Shown: positions 10,701 through 22,956, numbered from the stretch's first letter. The stretch: 64,000 nucleotides of DNA from Pogonophryne albipinna (GCA_028583405.1 CM053249.1:35354628-35418627); one strand, 5' to 3'. Notes: generated from the sequence alone by a model not told the origin. Made by a program: numbers and translations.

Positions 10701-10949
10701 TATCAGGGGAATGAGAGGTTGGGCCACGGCCGGCCATTGCTGCTCGAAAGCGCTGGAGTAGTACATATGCCAGGCCTGTAAGTGGCGTTGTAGTCTGCCA
10801 CAAAAGCAGCGAAGAAGACTTCCCTTGCATGGTTGCCATGTTTGCCCTTCTGTTTATTCTCCGCTGTGGCTGTTTTTCTCCCTCCCCGAGGCAAGCTTTT
10901 GCACCTCCTGCTTTAAAACAAATGAATAATGACTCTATATAATCATATG

Positions 10950-11100
10950 TAAGGGATAATGTGCAGCAACGCGGTCATTATGGGGAAAAGAACACCGACA
11001 GGCTGATCAGGAGCCCGACGCGAAGCGGAGGGATCTAGATCGGCATGAAGGCACATTATGCAATGTGCACATTATCCCGCTTATAACATGGCCACATTCT
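10950..11100. mobile_element. Possible MITE with ATAATGTGCA ends
   Basis: TAAGGGATAATGTGCAGC on the left and GTGCACATTATCCCGCTTA on the right are imperfect inverted repeats about 150 bases apart, with CGCGAAGCGGAGGG inside. Superfamily not assigned. Confidence 0.4.
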
Positions 11101-11501
11101 CGACAAAGTAACGACATGACTCCCAATATTAATTGAAATGCTTTTATGGATTTAGAAAATGATTTTATTGATTTAAAAAATAGTTGTATTGATTTAAATT
11201 GACATGCATCTGCTAAGAAAAATAGTCCGTTGTTGCTGTTTGAACTAACGTAGCAACGGCAGGAACTGCTTCGATAGTGTTTTTGAGGAGCTTTTTGATT
11301 ACAGATTTGAAACCATCGTTGCTTGCTTTAAAAGTAGCACAATTCATTATGTCAAAGCTTGGAAAGTATCTAGATATCCCTGCCCTAATGCCAAAGTAGC
11401 TGGCAACTGAATATGTGTCGCCTTTTGATGTCTATGTCTGGACCGCTGCGTAAAAAGGAGGGATTCTGCCCCATTACTTCTCTCACTTCTCTGCACCACA
11501 G

Positions 11502-11561
11502 ACCGTGGAGGCTTTTAAAAAAGGCCTCAAAACCCATCTCTTCAAAAGAGCCTTTGCCTAG
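11502..11561 (+). pseudogene. L2-type LINE ORF2 C-terminal remnant
   Basis: The frame reads TVEAFKKGLKTHLFKRAFA and then a stop, the typical last 20 residues of L2-clade ORF2 proteins. Everything upstream is lost. A LINE-like 3' tail ending in (ATT)n near 11940-12001 may belong to the same insertion, split by 11700-11930. Confidence 0.6.
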
Positions 11562-11964
11562 ACCTTTTTATCACCCTTTTATTTATTTTTTATTTTTGTA
11601 TTGCTTTTTATTAATTCTACCGTGTTGTGTAATGTTTATTTATACTGTTCATGCTCACTACTTGGAGCACTTCGGGATTTGAAATCAAATATGTGTTAGG
11701 CGGAGTGCGTTGCGGTGGAGATTTAATAGAACTCAGTAGTAGACAGCTTTCTTTAGCCTTTATTAGGCATATTTATTTATATCGTGGTAGGAGAGATGCG
11801 GTTGTGCTGCCGCTCTGTATTCGATCCAAACAACATCTGACCGGATAAGGTAGACGTCAAGTCCTGGACGCACTGCAGACAACATTGCCCTCTGCAGGAC
11901 ACAATGAGCAAGGGCGCACATAATGGTACAACATTTAACAATATGAAGTGCTTTATAAATGGAA

Positions 11965-12001
11965 CCCATTATCATTATTATTATTATTATTATTATTATT
12001 C
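11965..12001. repeat. (ATT)n microsatellite / LINE tail
   Basis: About 11 ATT units following GTGCTTTATAAATGGAA, the usual end of an L2-type 3' UTR. Confidence 0.7.
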
Positions 12002-12316
12002 TTACTTCTATAAGAATAAAACACGGAGGACGGAGATCTTTTTTTCTCCCCCTCTTCTGACAGCCCAGCAGCTGATCTCAAAGCACGCTCCCCTCTCCTG
12101 CAAAAACAGCGCTGGAAAGAGCAAATAGAGCGAAATGAGGCATAGCTAAAATGCAGGATCTGTTTGGCATTTTGAAAAAAAAACTATATTTATATACTTT
12201 ATATAGGTATGGCCCTACAATATATTGTTCAAATATAGCATGATAGGTGTCCTAACTAAATTATGCCATAAAACATTGATTTTAATTTCTAACAATACTC
12301 TTCCTTCACCCCACAG

Positions 12317-12480
12317 TTCTCTCTACTCTCCGTTCAGCCTTTCACGCTCGCCCACCCTCCTGGAGATCGCTGAACACATGAAGGAGATACAGAGGGTTGG
12401 CACCAATTCCTTCCTGGAGTTCAATTACCAAACTAAGGCGATACGCAGGGTTGGCAGCATGTCCTTTACCCCCGCTCCTC
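12317..12480 (+). other. Exon-like segment fused to an L2 LINE
   Basis: A strong 3' splice site (CTTCCTTCACCCCACAG, AG at 12315-12316) precedes an open frame that reads SRSPTLLEIAEHMKEIQRVG and on to about 12480, where it runs in frame into L2 ORF2 sequence. I do not recognise this protein segment in L2 elements and cannot name a host gene for it. It could be a real host exon, a captured exon, or chance. Confidence 0.35.
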
Positions 12481-12489
12481 TACGACACC

Positions 12490-14412
12490 CATCAAAATCC
12501 ACAGAAAAAAGAGAGTGTCGAAAAGCTGAAAGTAGGTGGCGAAAAACAAATCTCCAGGTTCATTTTGAAATCTATAAAGAGAGACTTTGCCTTTATAATT
12601 TGGAATTGAAAAATGCACTACAGTCTTTCTTCTCTGACATCATTGCCAAAAACAAAAACAACGCACGTGCCTTGTTTGCTACCGTCGACAGTCTAACAAA
12701 CCCCCCAGTGTCAGTAGCCTCTGAACTTCTATCCACCAGGACGTGCAATGACTTTGCCTCCTTCTTCACTGACAACATTCAGAAAATCAGACAAGCAGCC
12801 AGTGCCTCTGTATCAGGTACAGCAAATGTGTTGTCCCTGTGTCCACCTAATATCAATTCAAACACCATGACACAATTCCATCAGATTAATGATAAAAACC
12901 TAGAGGACATTATTCAACTTCTGAAATCCTCCTCCTGCTGCCTTGATATTATTCCAACAGGATTTTTCAAAGATGTTTTTCGTTGCATGGCCTCAGATCT
13001 ACTTCATATAGTAAAAGTCTCTTCACTCAGGTATTTTTCCACAGGCCCTGAAAACTGCAGTCATTAAACCACTCTTAAAAAAGTAATCAGTAATGAACAA
13101 TTACAGGCCCATATCAAACCTCCCATTTCTAGGTAAAATCATTGAAAAAGTAGTCTTTCAACAGTTGAGTAATTACTTGCATTTAAATAACTTTTTTGAT
13201 GTGTTCCAGTAAGGCTTTCGTCCAAACCACAGCACTGAGACTGCTCTTGTAAAGGTCTTCAATGACATCCACTTAAACACAGACAGTGGCAGAACTTCAG
13301 TGTTAGTATTATTAGATCTCAGTGCTGCGTTTGACACTGTTGACCACAATATATTGCTAGACCGACAGGAAAACTGGGTGGGACTTTCGGCAACAGTCTA
13401 AATTGGTTTGAATCCTACTTAAAGGACAGAAAAAACGTTGTTTCTATAGGTAAATACAAATCTGAGTTGACAAATATGACATGTGGGGTACCTCAAGGCT
13501 CCATCTTGGGGCCTCTTCTCTTTAACGTCTACATGCTACCACTGGCTCAGATAATGAAGAACAACAAAATAAGTTACCATAGCTATGCGGATGACACACA
13601 CATGTACATAACCATTTCACCAGGAGACTATTCTCCAGTTAAAACACTGAGTAAGTGCATTGAACAAATCAATGACTGGATGTGTCAGAACTTTCTCCAA
13701 TTAAACAAAGATAAAACTGAGGTAATGGTTTTTGGAGCCAAGGCAGAACGTATAAAAGTTAGCTCTGTGCTTCAGTCTGCAATGTTCAAAACAACAGATA
13801 AAGCCAGAAATCTAGGTGTATTCATGGACTCTGACCTGAGTTTCAACAGTCACATTAAAACAGTTACTAAATCAGCCTACTATCACCTAAAGAACATATC
13901 TAGGATTAAAAGACTAATGTCACAGCAGGATTTGGAAAAACTTGTCCATGCTTTTATCTTCAGTAGACTGGACTACTGTAATGGTGTCTTTACAGGTCTC
14001 ACTAAAAAAACTATTAGAAAGCTGCAGCTAATTCAGAACGCTGCTGCTCGAGTCCTCACTAACACTAAGAAAGTGGATCACATCACTCCTGTTCTGAAGT
14101 CTTTACACTGGCTTCCTGTGTGTCAAATAATTTATTTCAAAAATACTGCTGCTGGTTTATTAAGCTTTGAATGGTTTAGGCCCAAAATACATTTCTGACC
14201 TCCTGCTAAATTATGAACCATCCAGATCTCTCAGGTCTTCAGGGACTGGTCAGCTTTCTGTCCCCAGAGTCAGAACTAAACATGGTAAAGCAGTGTTCAG
14301 TTATTATGCTCCAAATATCTGGAACAAACTCCCAGAAACCTGCCGCTCCGATGCAACTCTGTCTACTTTTAAATCCAGACTAAAGACTTTTCTTTTTGCC
14401 ACTGCTTTTAAT
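12490..14412 (+). pseudogene. L2 ORF2 reverse transcriptase, multiply broken
   Basis: The N-terminal part includes SFFSDIIAKN and ATVDSLTNPP. RT blocks then follow in changing frames: the RPISNLPFLGKIIEKVVFQQ region near 13107-13166, a stop where a Gln-Gly pair is expected (13211-13213), [13 protein letters not shown] near 13315, GVPQGSILGPLLFN near 13483, and the catalytic YADD near 13583. A frameshift near 14165 moves the end into another frame, which carries the typical WNKLPE and FKSRLKTFLF motifs and a stop at 14413. The polymerase catalytic residues are visible, but no full protein can be made. Confidence 0.85.
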
Positions 14413-14600
14413 TGAACTACTCACATCTTAAACTACACTGTAACTTTTATCCATGTATTTTTTCTTTTAATGTTTATTTTATTATCTTTTCTTTTTAATG
14501 ACTGATTTTAAATGCCATTTTCTTAATGTCTGTTTTTTGTAAAGCACTTTGAATTGCCTTGTGTTGAAAGGTGCTATATAAATAAACTTGTCTTGCCTTA
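12490..14600 (+). mobile_element. L2-clade LINE, 5' truncated
   Basis: It has a reverse transcriptase region, an L2-type C-terminal domain, and a 3' UTR ending GTGCTATATAAATAAACTTG. The endonuclease domain is missing, as in ordinary 5' truncation. A BEL/Pao fragment starts directly after its tail. Confidence 0.85.
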
Positions 14601-15656
14601 CTAACAATGATGGGAGATCAAAAGACTGTTCGCAGCCATGTTGTAACGGGCTTAGAGGTGAGCCATCTAGAAGGCTGCAACTTTGTGGAGCATCAAGAAG
14701 TATTTTCTCAAAGGACTATTCCAGCTAATAAGGGCAACATTCCACTGCAGGAAGACGTGGACAACTGGCCTCATCTGAGAGGAGTGAAAATTCCTCACAT
14801 CAAAGGAGAAATTGGTCTGCTCATAGGGACTAATGTGCCTAAGGCTATGGAACCAGAGGAGGTCATCAGGACCTCTGATGGGTGATGGGCCTTATGCTGT
14901 CAGAACTATGCTTGGATGGACTGTGAATGGACCATTGAGGGAGGGCAACTGTGAAACGACGAAGGAGGGCTTGTCATATGTTGCATCAAATAGAATATCT
15001 GTAGCCAAACTGGATAAGCTATGGAACCAACAGTTTAAATATGACTTCCCTGAAAGTAACCAAGAAGAACAGCTGGAAATGGAAAGCTCAAATGTATGGA
15101 CAATGTTTCTAAATCTGTCAGCCTGGTAGAGGGGCACTACTACATTGGTTTACCCCTGAAAAACAGTGAGCTGAGAATGCCTAACAACAAGGTACTAGCA
15201 GAACAACGGGCCTTACACTTAAAGAAGAAGCTTATCAAGAACCCTTCGTTTTGTGAAGACTACATCACCTTCATGAGTGATATGATCTGGAAAGGCTATG
15301 CAACAAAGGTACCTGATGAAGATCTCAGCCGCAGCGATGGGAAGGTTTGGTACATCCCACACCACGGAGTGTATCATCCTAAAAAACACAATATATTTGT
15401 GGTATTCGATTGTAGTGCTTCATATCTGGGAACTGCACTGAATGAACAACTTCTTCAGGGGCCGGATCTCAATAGCACTCTGATTGGAGTCATCAACAGA
15501 TTCCGCCAAGAACCGGTGGCTACTATAGCTGATGTGGAAGCTATGTTCCACCAAGTAAAGGTCCCCCGAGAAGACGCTGACCTACTTCGGTTCCTATGGT
15601 GACCAGACGGCGACATCAGCAAAGCTCTGGTAGAGTACAGGATGGTGGAGAAGGTC
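14601..15656 (+). pseudogene. BEL/Pao retrotransposon pol fragment
   Basis: Overlapping frames give the end of the aspartic-peptidase (DUF1758-like) region, LLIGTNVPKAMEPEEVI, followed by GPYAVRTMLGWTVNGPL, both typical of BEL/Pao polyproteins. The RT start follows: VWYIPHHGVYHPKK, FDCSASYLGTALNEQLLQGP and ADVEAMFHQVKV (metal-binding Asp). A stop replaces the second Trp after RFLW at 15600, and the frame then continues PDGDISKALVEYRM before breaking off at about 15656. LTRs, gag and integrase are not seen. Frameshifts occur near 14880 and 15110. Confidence 0.8.
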
Positions 15657-16250
15657 ATTTGTGATTTTGAGGAGTGCGGTTTCGGTACTGTGGTTTGAGC
15701 GGAATCCGGATTGAAAAGACGTAGCTAAGGCAATATTGCACAAAACTCTGTCTCAGGGCTTGTTAACATTTAACAATCTATTAAAAGAGTACTCCCTGGG
15801 GAGTGCGGGCACGCACAAATAAAGTGGAAGTGGTGGGTTGGAGTGGATATAGTAGTTGTGGAGTCACACGGTTTCTTTACCGTTTAGTGCTGTTATAGTT
15901 TAGAGAAACTTGTGGTATGTACCTTTGTTGAAACATTATGGATGAAAAAGTGGATTTTCTTATCCTCAACAAAACGGACTTCAGTGGATTATTTTCAAAT
16001 TGCAAATGGCACCGGACACACGCGTAGGCCATGACACGACAGCTAAACAAACATTTCTGCATCTACACTCCTTATTATGTTGTAATTATGTAAAAGGCAG
16101 AATTAAATAGAATTAATTTGTTTTAGAAACTAATAGCCAAAATAAAGACAAAAGCATTTATTAGAATAAAATAATTACCAAATAGTGTTCAGATTATGAG
16201 AGACTATGTTGATAAATGACCTCACACTGTTTATGTGAGCCTAGTAGTAT
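15657..16250. other. Unassigned
   Basis: AT-rich, no convincing frame. GTCTCAGGGCTTGTTAACAT near 15750 resembles 28898-28920 in a TTAA-type element, so a fragment of that family may be here. Confidence 0.25.
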
Positions 16251-16254
16251 CAAG

Positions 16255-16370
16255 GACGGAGTGGCGCAGTGGGCTGTGTGTTGATCATCAGATCAAGGGG
16301 GTGTTGGAGAACTGCGTCAGGCCGTTGTGTCCTTGGGCAAGACACTTCACCCAAATTTGCTCCTGTGGGT
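16255..16370 (+). repeat. tRNA-derived SINE, left part (copy 1)
   Basis: It shares GGAGTGGCGCAGTGGG (A-box-like) and TCCTTGGGCAAGACACTTCA with the full copy at 17741. The B-box block present in the full copy is deleted. It is cut at GGGT (16367-16370) and resumes after 17652. Confidence 0.65.
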
Positions 16371-17652
16371 TCTTGGGAGTCGGGAGGCCTGATAATTTAT
16401 TCCGGCAAATTACTCAAACCTACTAATTGACCTAACAGAAGTTATTGTGTCTATGTAAGTTTACTGCTTGGCTCAGATCCACCAACGTCAGCAAGATATC
16501 ACCTCTATTAACTCCCCAAAGAACCAGGTTCAATTAACTGCTGTTTCAATTCAGACAACTCTCTTAAATCTGTTTAAGCGATCCCGAAGGATTTTGATAT
16601 CAGTAATGAGGTGTGGCCCTACCTAAGTGTGAGTGTGGCAGGGTGCAATCTTACCTTTGAAGCAGGAGAGGAGAGCGCAGATGTCTTTTAAGTTGTCCCA
16701 ATCCAAAAGGTAGGATCAGTTTATTTGAAGAAAAATGGTCCACACTAATACAGGGTTTGTACCTTCTCTCTCTACAACATTATAATCATACTAAACATAT
16801 CATGCTGTGGTCATTTTCTAATCTGAAACCTTAATTCATAGTTTAGACATTAAAGTCTTCCGACATAATCCAAAGGAATCTCCTCACGGATCGCCGGGAC
16901 TAACATTCACACCTATAGCCTGACAACATTCAGAGGCAGTTCCTCATAAATGGTCAGTAGGATCTAACAGTTTCAAACTTTCATCCAACAATTCACTCAG
17001 CATTCAATAAACAGACATTTAAGCAATATTTACCAAGTTTGAGAGAACCTTACCGAGGGAAAACCCAGCTCTCCAGGGAGAGAGCTTACCGGGAGAGAAC
17101 ATACCAGGGGAACCCCCCCCCCCTTTCTCGAGTTTGCTCCCTCTCTGCCAGTGTTTTTATGCTTGAAACAGGACAGAAAAACACCTCCTCCATACCCATA
17201 TTTGTGGAAACTGGGCATGGCCTCTAGTGTGCAGGACTGGACTTGTCCAGGCATATTCTGTGGCTATGGCATAAGACACACCTTCCCATGTTTGTGTAAA
17301 AAAAAAAAATATTTGTGGAAACTGGGCATGACCACTAGTGTGCAGGACTGGAAAACATTATTCTCGGCTATGGCATAAACACCTTTTCGGGGGCCTCAGT
17401 ATATTTCTCCTTAAGTCAGGAGCTGTGCACTGCTGTGAGAAGAAACTGTCTCTCCTCTCTTATCAGGGACACCTCATAAACCATAATAGGTCTTACACTC
17501 AACTTAACAAACCACTTTGTTTATACTGTAAATATAGAAAATCATAAAATATGAAGCATTTTCATTGTGGGTTATACAAGAATATAATTGATTATATTTG
17601 ATTATAATTAACTTTCGTTTTAAGTATTCAACCTAATATGGAGACCTCAACA
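16371..17652. mobile_element. 1.28-kb insertion in a SINE, type unknown
   Basis: The SINE sequence stops at GGGT and resumes at GGGT (17653-17656), consistent with a 4-bp target duplication. No coding frame is evident. Inside is a tandem duplication of about 111 bp (17198 and 17309, starting ATATTTGTGGAAACTGGGCA). A solo LTR is possible, but the ends do not show TG...CA. Confidence 0.4.
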
Positions 17653-17738
17653 GGGTACTGTCCACAGTACATGACTGTTACATGTATGATATGTGTGTAA
17701 TGTGTACTTGTAAAGCGCCTTGATGACTTCGAGGTGTG
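17653..17738 (+). repeat. tRNA-derived SINE, right part (copy 1)
   Basis: ACATGTATGATATGTGTGTA and TTGTAAAGCGCCTTGA match the tail of the next SINE copy (17880-17945). Confidence 0.6.
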
Positions 17739-17740
17739 AA

Positions 17741-17990
17741 GATGGGCGGAGTGGCGCAGTGGGATCTGCGTTGATTATCAGATCAAGGGGGCGTTGGGGA
17801 ACACCAGTTTGAAACCCGCCGCTGCGTCTGTAAAGCCGTTATGTCCTTGGGCAAGACACTTCACCTGAATTTGCTCCTGTGGGTATTGTCCACAGACCGT
17901 TACATGTATGATATGTGTGTATTTGTAAAGCGCTTTGAGCATCTGGAAAAGCGCTATAATAAATGTAAGGAATTATTATTATTATCACAG
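17741..17990 (+). repeat. tRNA-derived SINE with L2-like tail (copy 2)
   Basis: The head has A-box-like TGGCGCAGTGGG and B-box-like GGTTTGAAACCC-type sequence (AGTTTGAAACCC), as in pol III promoters. The tail GCGCTATAATAAATGTAAGG followed by (ATT)n resembles L2 LINE 3' ends, suggesting mobilisation by an L2. It lies directly after copy 1 in the same orientation. Confidence 0.7.
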
Positions 17991-19550
17991 ATATTTATCT
18001 ATTTATTCTTTTTACTCCCACAATGTGAGGAGAGCTTGGTGAATAAAATAAAAAGAGGGGGAATGTTAATATTTAAAAAGGTTGAGTGTCTCCAGGAGCC
18101 TACATGTGTTAGAGGGAGGATCCTCAGGAACAGCAGAGCCATCACTCTGCTGCTTTTTCATAGAAGGGAAATGAACAAAAGACTCTGAAGGGTAAACAGC
18201 GAATAAACAAAAAACACAAAAAGTTTGTTCCTACATTAGCGGTATGCTATGAATGTCGTGTATATGGTAGTGTTAACTAGAGGAGTCCTTACACCACAAA
18301 AGAGCACTTTGACATGCCTACTGTCATCTGTGACTCTCAAGAGACTTAACAGACTAATTTTCCCACGATGCTTTACGTTGTAAAAACCCATTAATAACTC
18401 TCTCAACCCTATCAGCCCTTTTAGCAAAAGCTGGCAGAATGGGAGTGATCCTTTATATTGACCACACTCTGACTCACCTGCTGAATTTTATAAAGAAATC
18501 ACTCGTACCAATTGTATGTTTGTGGAGGAAAACATGGAAAAAGGCTCCGAGTGGATCGGGATTATTCTTGTATGTCACAGTCCTTTATTCCCTCAGAGCC
18601 ACTATATGTAACATTAGGTGGCTTTGTTACATCAATCAGTTCATGTGTTAGTATTGGGACCCACTAACCATCTTCTTAGCACCATTATAAGACACATGTT
18701 AGCATCTCACAATAATGGTGACTCAGCCTTTAAGCATACCGACACATACAGGGATTCACAGCTGCCTGTCTTCTTTGTCAGATCATACACATCATTTATT
18801 ACCCATATAATAAATGCTTTTGTAAATATACATGCTGGTTAGTTTAATATTGTACAAGAGTGATAAGTGCTAACTTCTACTATATACAAATTCCCGAAAA
18901 CGTTGCTATTTTCTTTTTGCTAGTTTTACCTTTTTTATTTGACACATTATCAAGCCCTATTTAACACACAATTCATAGTCTTACTAGAATGTGTTAATAG
19001 CTCAACTTACTCATCCCAAACCCCAACACAAGTAACATCCAAACCTTCAATGCATTACATTTAATTAAATACATTGTATTTATTATTGTTACATTTTCTT
19101 TTGAAGGCTTCAGCATTTGATTACCAATGCATGACACTAGGACACAGTGAAGATATGGTTAAATCTGATCGGTGTATAAAGACAGTTTATTGTAATGATC
19201 AGCACACCATTTATGTCACTAATAATGCCTTTATTGCATCTGTAAACATATCCAATGCAGTCCAAGCTCAATCAGGAAGTCTGTCTGTGAAATGTGATGA
19301 TTTATAATGTTGTCCAGATGGAGCCTTATACTCACTGTTTCACTCGATTGATTATCTGACTGCTCGTCCAGTTATCGTCCAGCTCTAAGTGTGATCCTAT
19401 TAACAGCATGTCATGGTTACATAACACTCTAGATTTCAGTTTGTGTCTTCCCCCCCTGTCTGCCAACTATAAAACACCAAATGTAAAAAAACAATTAAAC
19501 CAGGAAATGTTACGTGGCCCTAATTTGAATATCTGCTAAAGAACAGATCT
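17991..19550. other. Mostly unique-looking sequence
   Basis: No transposon signature, no long frame and no strong splice pairs that I can support. Small frames here look like chance. Confidence 0.3.
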
Positions 19551-19559
19551 CCACATCTG

Positions 19560-19960
19560 TGCGTGGCCCTATATCACTCCCTCTGCGACAACCCTGTCAT
19601 AAATCCCATTTATTACACACTGACTCTAACCATGGAACATGTGTTGTGAAAGCTGGCCCTGCACCATGTTTGCCAGTCCCCAATTAAAAGCCCATTATGG
19701 AGCGGGTCCCCGGGCCCCGGTCAGACGGAGAGCTGCTGAGCAAGCACTGCTCCGGGGGCTGCGTCCCCTCTTTGTGGAGCCGTGTTTCTGCTGGAGAACA
19801 AGGGACTCAAAGTCCCAGGGCTGTCCGTATCGATCCGACTGTCTGCCTGTCATGCTGGGGACACACTGGAGGACTTCATAAATCCTAAAGCATTTTTCAA
19901 AATGGTTTAGCAAATATCCTGCTGCTGATAGAAGCACTTTTTATCTAATAACATTCTTTC
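19560..19960. other. Candidate conserved non-coding block
   Basis: A compact, high-complexity stretch without repeats, containing GCCCATTATGG, CAATTAAAAGC, and GATTGGCTG. It stands out from the repeats around it. The ORFs on both strands are short and lack codon structure. Only comparison with other fish genomes could show conservation. Confidence 0.25.
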
Positions 19961-20172
19961 CTCTGATTGGCTGCATATTTGGCCATGAAAAGGGTCAAAC
20001 TGCTTCATACGAGCTGTAGAGTAATGTTTTACACATGATGTCTTTATGCTGGAAATCCATAGTAGTTACAGAGGTAATTGATTACAAAGAAGAATAATGA
20101 TGAGCCAAGGTCGAACATTGAATCCTACATCATCATCCTACATTTCTCATAACGCAACTCCATACTGTCAAC

Positions 20173-20472
20173 CAGGGCCGGTTTTTGGCATAGTCAGACT
20201 GAGAGGCTCAGTGAGGTAAAGGACTCTCAGAGTGTAAGATAGTTAACTATAAGTTATCTCAGTGGGTCTCAAACGTTTTGATCACAATTTATGTAAACAA
20301 ATATTTCCAAGGCACTCCTTTATAATTATTTGGATAAATAAAAATAGGTTTGAAATCATTTCAATCTATACTATAGGACAGTAAACCAAAAATATCGTTT
20401 AAAACTGGAGAGATTACAAAAATGCCAGCTAAAATCTTGCCTAGGGCAGCAACTTGGTCAGAGCCGGCCCTG
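20173..20472. mobile_element. hAT MITE with perfect 8-bp target duplication
   Basis: Ends are CAGGGCCGG and CCGGCCCTG. Both sides carry CTGTCAAC (20165-20172 and 20473-20480). The 300-bp body is non-coding; GTGGGTCTCAAACGTTTTG near 20261 looks like a start of another hAT family nested inside. Confidence 0.9.
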
Positions 20473-20849
20473 CTGTCAACTCATAGACTCTGCCCGGTAA
20501 ATGATCACTTCTTTACAAACCCCATATCCACAATTTGTAACACACCTTCAGATAAGTCTGATAAAAAAAGAAAAGAAAGCCTATGGATGTTTAATTTGAT
20601 CGCCGATCTCCAATGATGTCATGTAATTGTTTGCCTGACTGGCCATCGCAATCGGGTGCCTTGTAGAAACTGAAATACATGGTTTTCTTATATTTGGGAT
20701 CAGATTGTCAAATAGAATTTGTATTTACCTCCATTCAAATGACAGTGAGTGTTTCCCCCCAAAAGGGGGGTGGCCTTGCATAGATGGAAAGTACCTGGAT
20801 GCGTTGCTTTCACCTATTGGTCAGATTTGAACCCGGTCCACTGCTGTAA

Positions 20850-21178
20850 CGGCCCGTCCACACAGCGGCGTGCGTTGAAGCTTCCAACGCTTCTGCCCAT
20901 TCACTTTGAATGGGGTGACGTCACTTTTAGCCGAACTGCATTTTGGGAAGCGACGTGGAGCGTCGCTGGAGTTGCTCGCTTCAAAAGTTGAGCAATGTTC
21001 AACTTTTGACGCCTCGACGGAGGCGTCAGCCAATAGAATCATATGCCAGTACAAGCTCTAGCCAATCAAACCGCGTGCTTGTGTGTCTGGGGCGGGAGAT
21101 TCATGTGATTGGTTGTTGGTCGAGTGTCAGACACGCCCGCCGGCAAGCGTCAACGCACGCCGCTATGTGGACGGGCCG
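20850..21178. mobile_element. Harbinger-type MITE (TAA target)
   Basis: Inverted ends CGGCCCGTCCACA and TGTGGACGGGCCG are flanked by TAA on both sides (20847-20849, 21179-21181), the TWA duplication of PIF/Harbinger. It contains the palindromic core AAAGTTGAGCAATGTTCAAC. It is the same family as 24200-24802. Confidence 0.85.
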
Positions 21179-21508
21179 TAAGGAGTAAGCCTCAGGACAT
21201 GGGAATAGAACAATTGGGTTGAAGCCCACCACTCTTCCGTTGGGCTTGCAAAGCCTGACCCGCTTTGTGGGTCTGCGGTGATAACGCTCCTCACTGCTCT
21301 ACTTCCAGCTGATTAGGCGTGGTTGCGTCATATTTAAGAATGCTTACAGTGCACATTCATGTTGGTGCTTGCAGGTAAGATGCCCCCCCCCCCCATCATC
21401 ACTGCTTTTGTGATGCAACCCTTCTTTTCCCTTTCAACTCCACCACCGTGCTGATGCAATACTGTGTTGCTGTTATTACTGCACTGCTTAATTACTTCCT
21501 GTGTGACC

Positions 21509-21511
<3 letters not shown>

Positions 21512-21562
<51 letters not shown>
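21512..21562. repeat. (GT)n microsatellite
   Basis: About 25 GT units. Confidence 0.95.
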
Positions 21563-21564
<2 letters not shown>

Positions 21565-21574
21565 ATGTTCCACT

Positions 21575-22300
21575 GTATGAGAGGCCGTCTAGCTCACAAC
21601 TCATACTTGGTCTTACAAACAATATCAGAATCTCACATGCACACCACCAGACTCTTTCACACACAGCATCATACCGTCTTTAACGTACTGTCATTCCTTC
21701 CTTCATTTACTATCATACACAAATAACTATTCTCTCTCACACACAAAAACAAAATCTCTTAAACGCACCATCATACTCTCGTACACACACCACTATCGTC
21801 TTTCACAAACAACTATAATCTAATAGAACATTATAATAGTGTATGTGAAAGAGGATAATAGTATGTGTGTAATTGTTAAACAATGTATGTAAGACAGAAT
21901 AATAACCTTTGTAAGAGGGAATAGTATTTCATGTTAATAACAATAGTCATATATGTAAAACAGAATAGCAGTGAATGAAAGGCCGAATAATAGCTTATAT
22001 AAGAGGTAATAATAGTTAATGTGAATGACTATAGGTATGTGTATAAAACAGAATGATAGGGTGTGTGCATAAGAATAGTTATGTGTGTGAGAGAGTATGA
22101 TTGAAAAGGAAGTGAGTTTGATTGAAAAGGAAGTTGGACTAAATTCTCAGTTCCTGATTGGCTCTACGTTTTTTGTTTGACGGACACCGCCCACAATGGC
22201 AGTAGACTACTACTAATTTCCCCTATGCAACATGAAGAGTAAAAGGGTCAAGTCCGTCAGAAAGCAATGACTGTAAGTGTAAACCTAACACTTACACTGA
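21575..22300 (-). repeat. Dispersed CA-rich repeat family, copy 1
   Basis: GAGGCCGTCTAGCTCACAAC and CTTGGTCTTACAAACAATAT (21580-21640) are the reverse complement of 42210-42270. The rest is degenerate CA/TG-rich sequence with recurring ACTATCATTCTC-like words. Non-coding. Confidence 0.6.
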
Positions 22301-22489
22301 CTGTAAGGATTAGTAACATGTATTGTGTTTATGTTATGACATTTGGAGATGTTTTCATGGCTGTAAACCAGTCAAGGAATGAATATTTAAACTGGCTTCC
22401 TGTTGGATCAACCTGACTTCCTTTTAAAGTATGCTCTCTCACAACCAGTACAATGTCCTCTCACATAAACTGTCATAAGCTCTCAAAAA

Positions 22490-22920
22490 CACAAGGGTTG
22501 CAGTCGAATAGACCAACAATCAGCTCCTATCGTCTAACCCTATCGTCTATTCCTTGACCTCTGAGTGAAACGTCACGGGGTTAAGGGATAGTGGATAGGA
22601 GAATTCAAAAGGACTTAGGAGAAGAGACTGCGGTACTTTAGAGAATCCGACTGCACTTTCACTATCCGACGTGTTTATGATGCGCCAGCGGACATCATGA
22701 ATGTGCGTCTGCTGCTGTGGGGAAACTATGGAAACTACAGTTTTCTATACAGCGGACTACAACATGGATGTTTAATAAGAACGAGGGACTACTGTAAACT
22801 CATCTAGAGACTCTGCACCGTGCTCTGATGCTGTTGCTTTATGCTTTATGAACGTGGACAACAGAGAAACATATTCTTCATGACCAAAGTTTGAATTGAA
22901 ATAAAAAAGGAAAGTGAAAC
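22490..22920. repeat. Probable DNA-transposon fragment
   Basis: It begins GGGTTGCAGTCGAATAG; a similar, inverted, segment lies at about 33590-33755 (CGACTGCAGCCCT). The DIRS element inserted at its right side: AGTGAAAC, then 28681 TTATGCTCG continues. Confidence 0.4.
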
Positions 22921-22956
22921 AGGGGGTTACGTATTGTAACCCTAGTTATATAAGCA

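Noticed and set aside
17741..17830. tRNA gene
   Set aside because: Only A- and B-box-like words remain; no cloverleaf, and the copy has an L2-like tail, so it is a SINE.
19639..19937. 80-codon frames on both strands
   Set aside because: Short, overlapping on both strands, no splice or domain support; treated as possible non-coding element instead.
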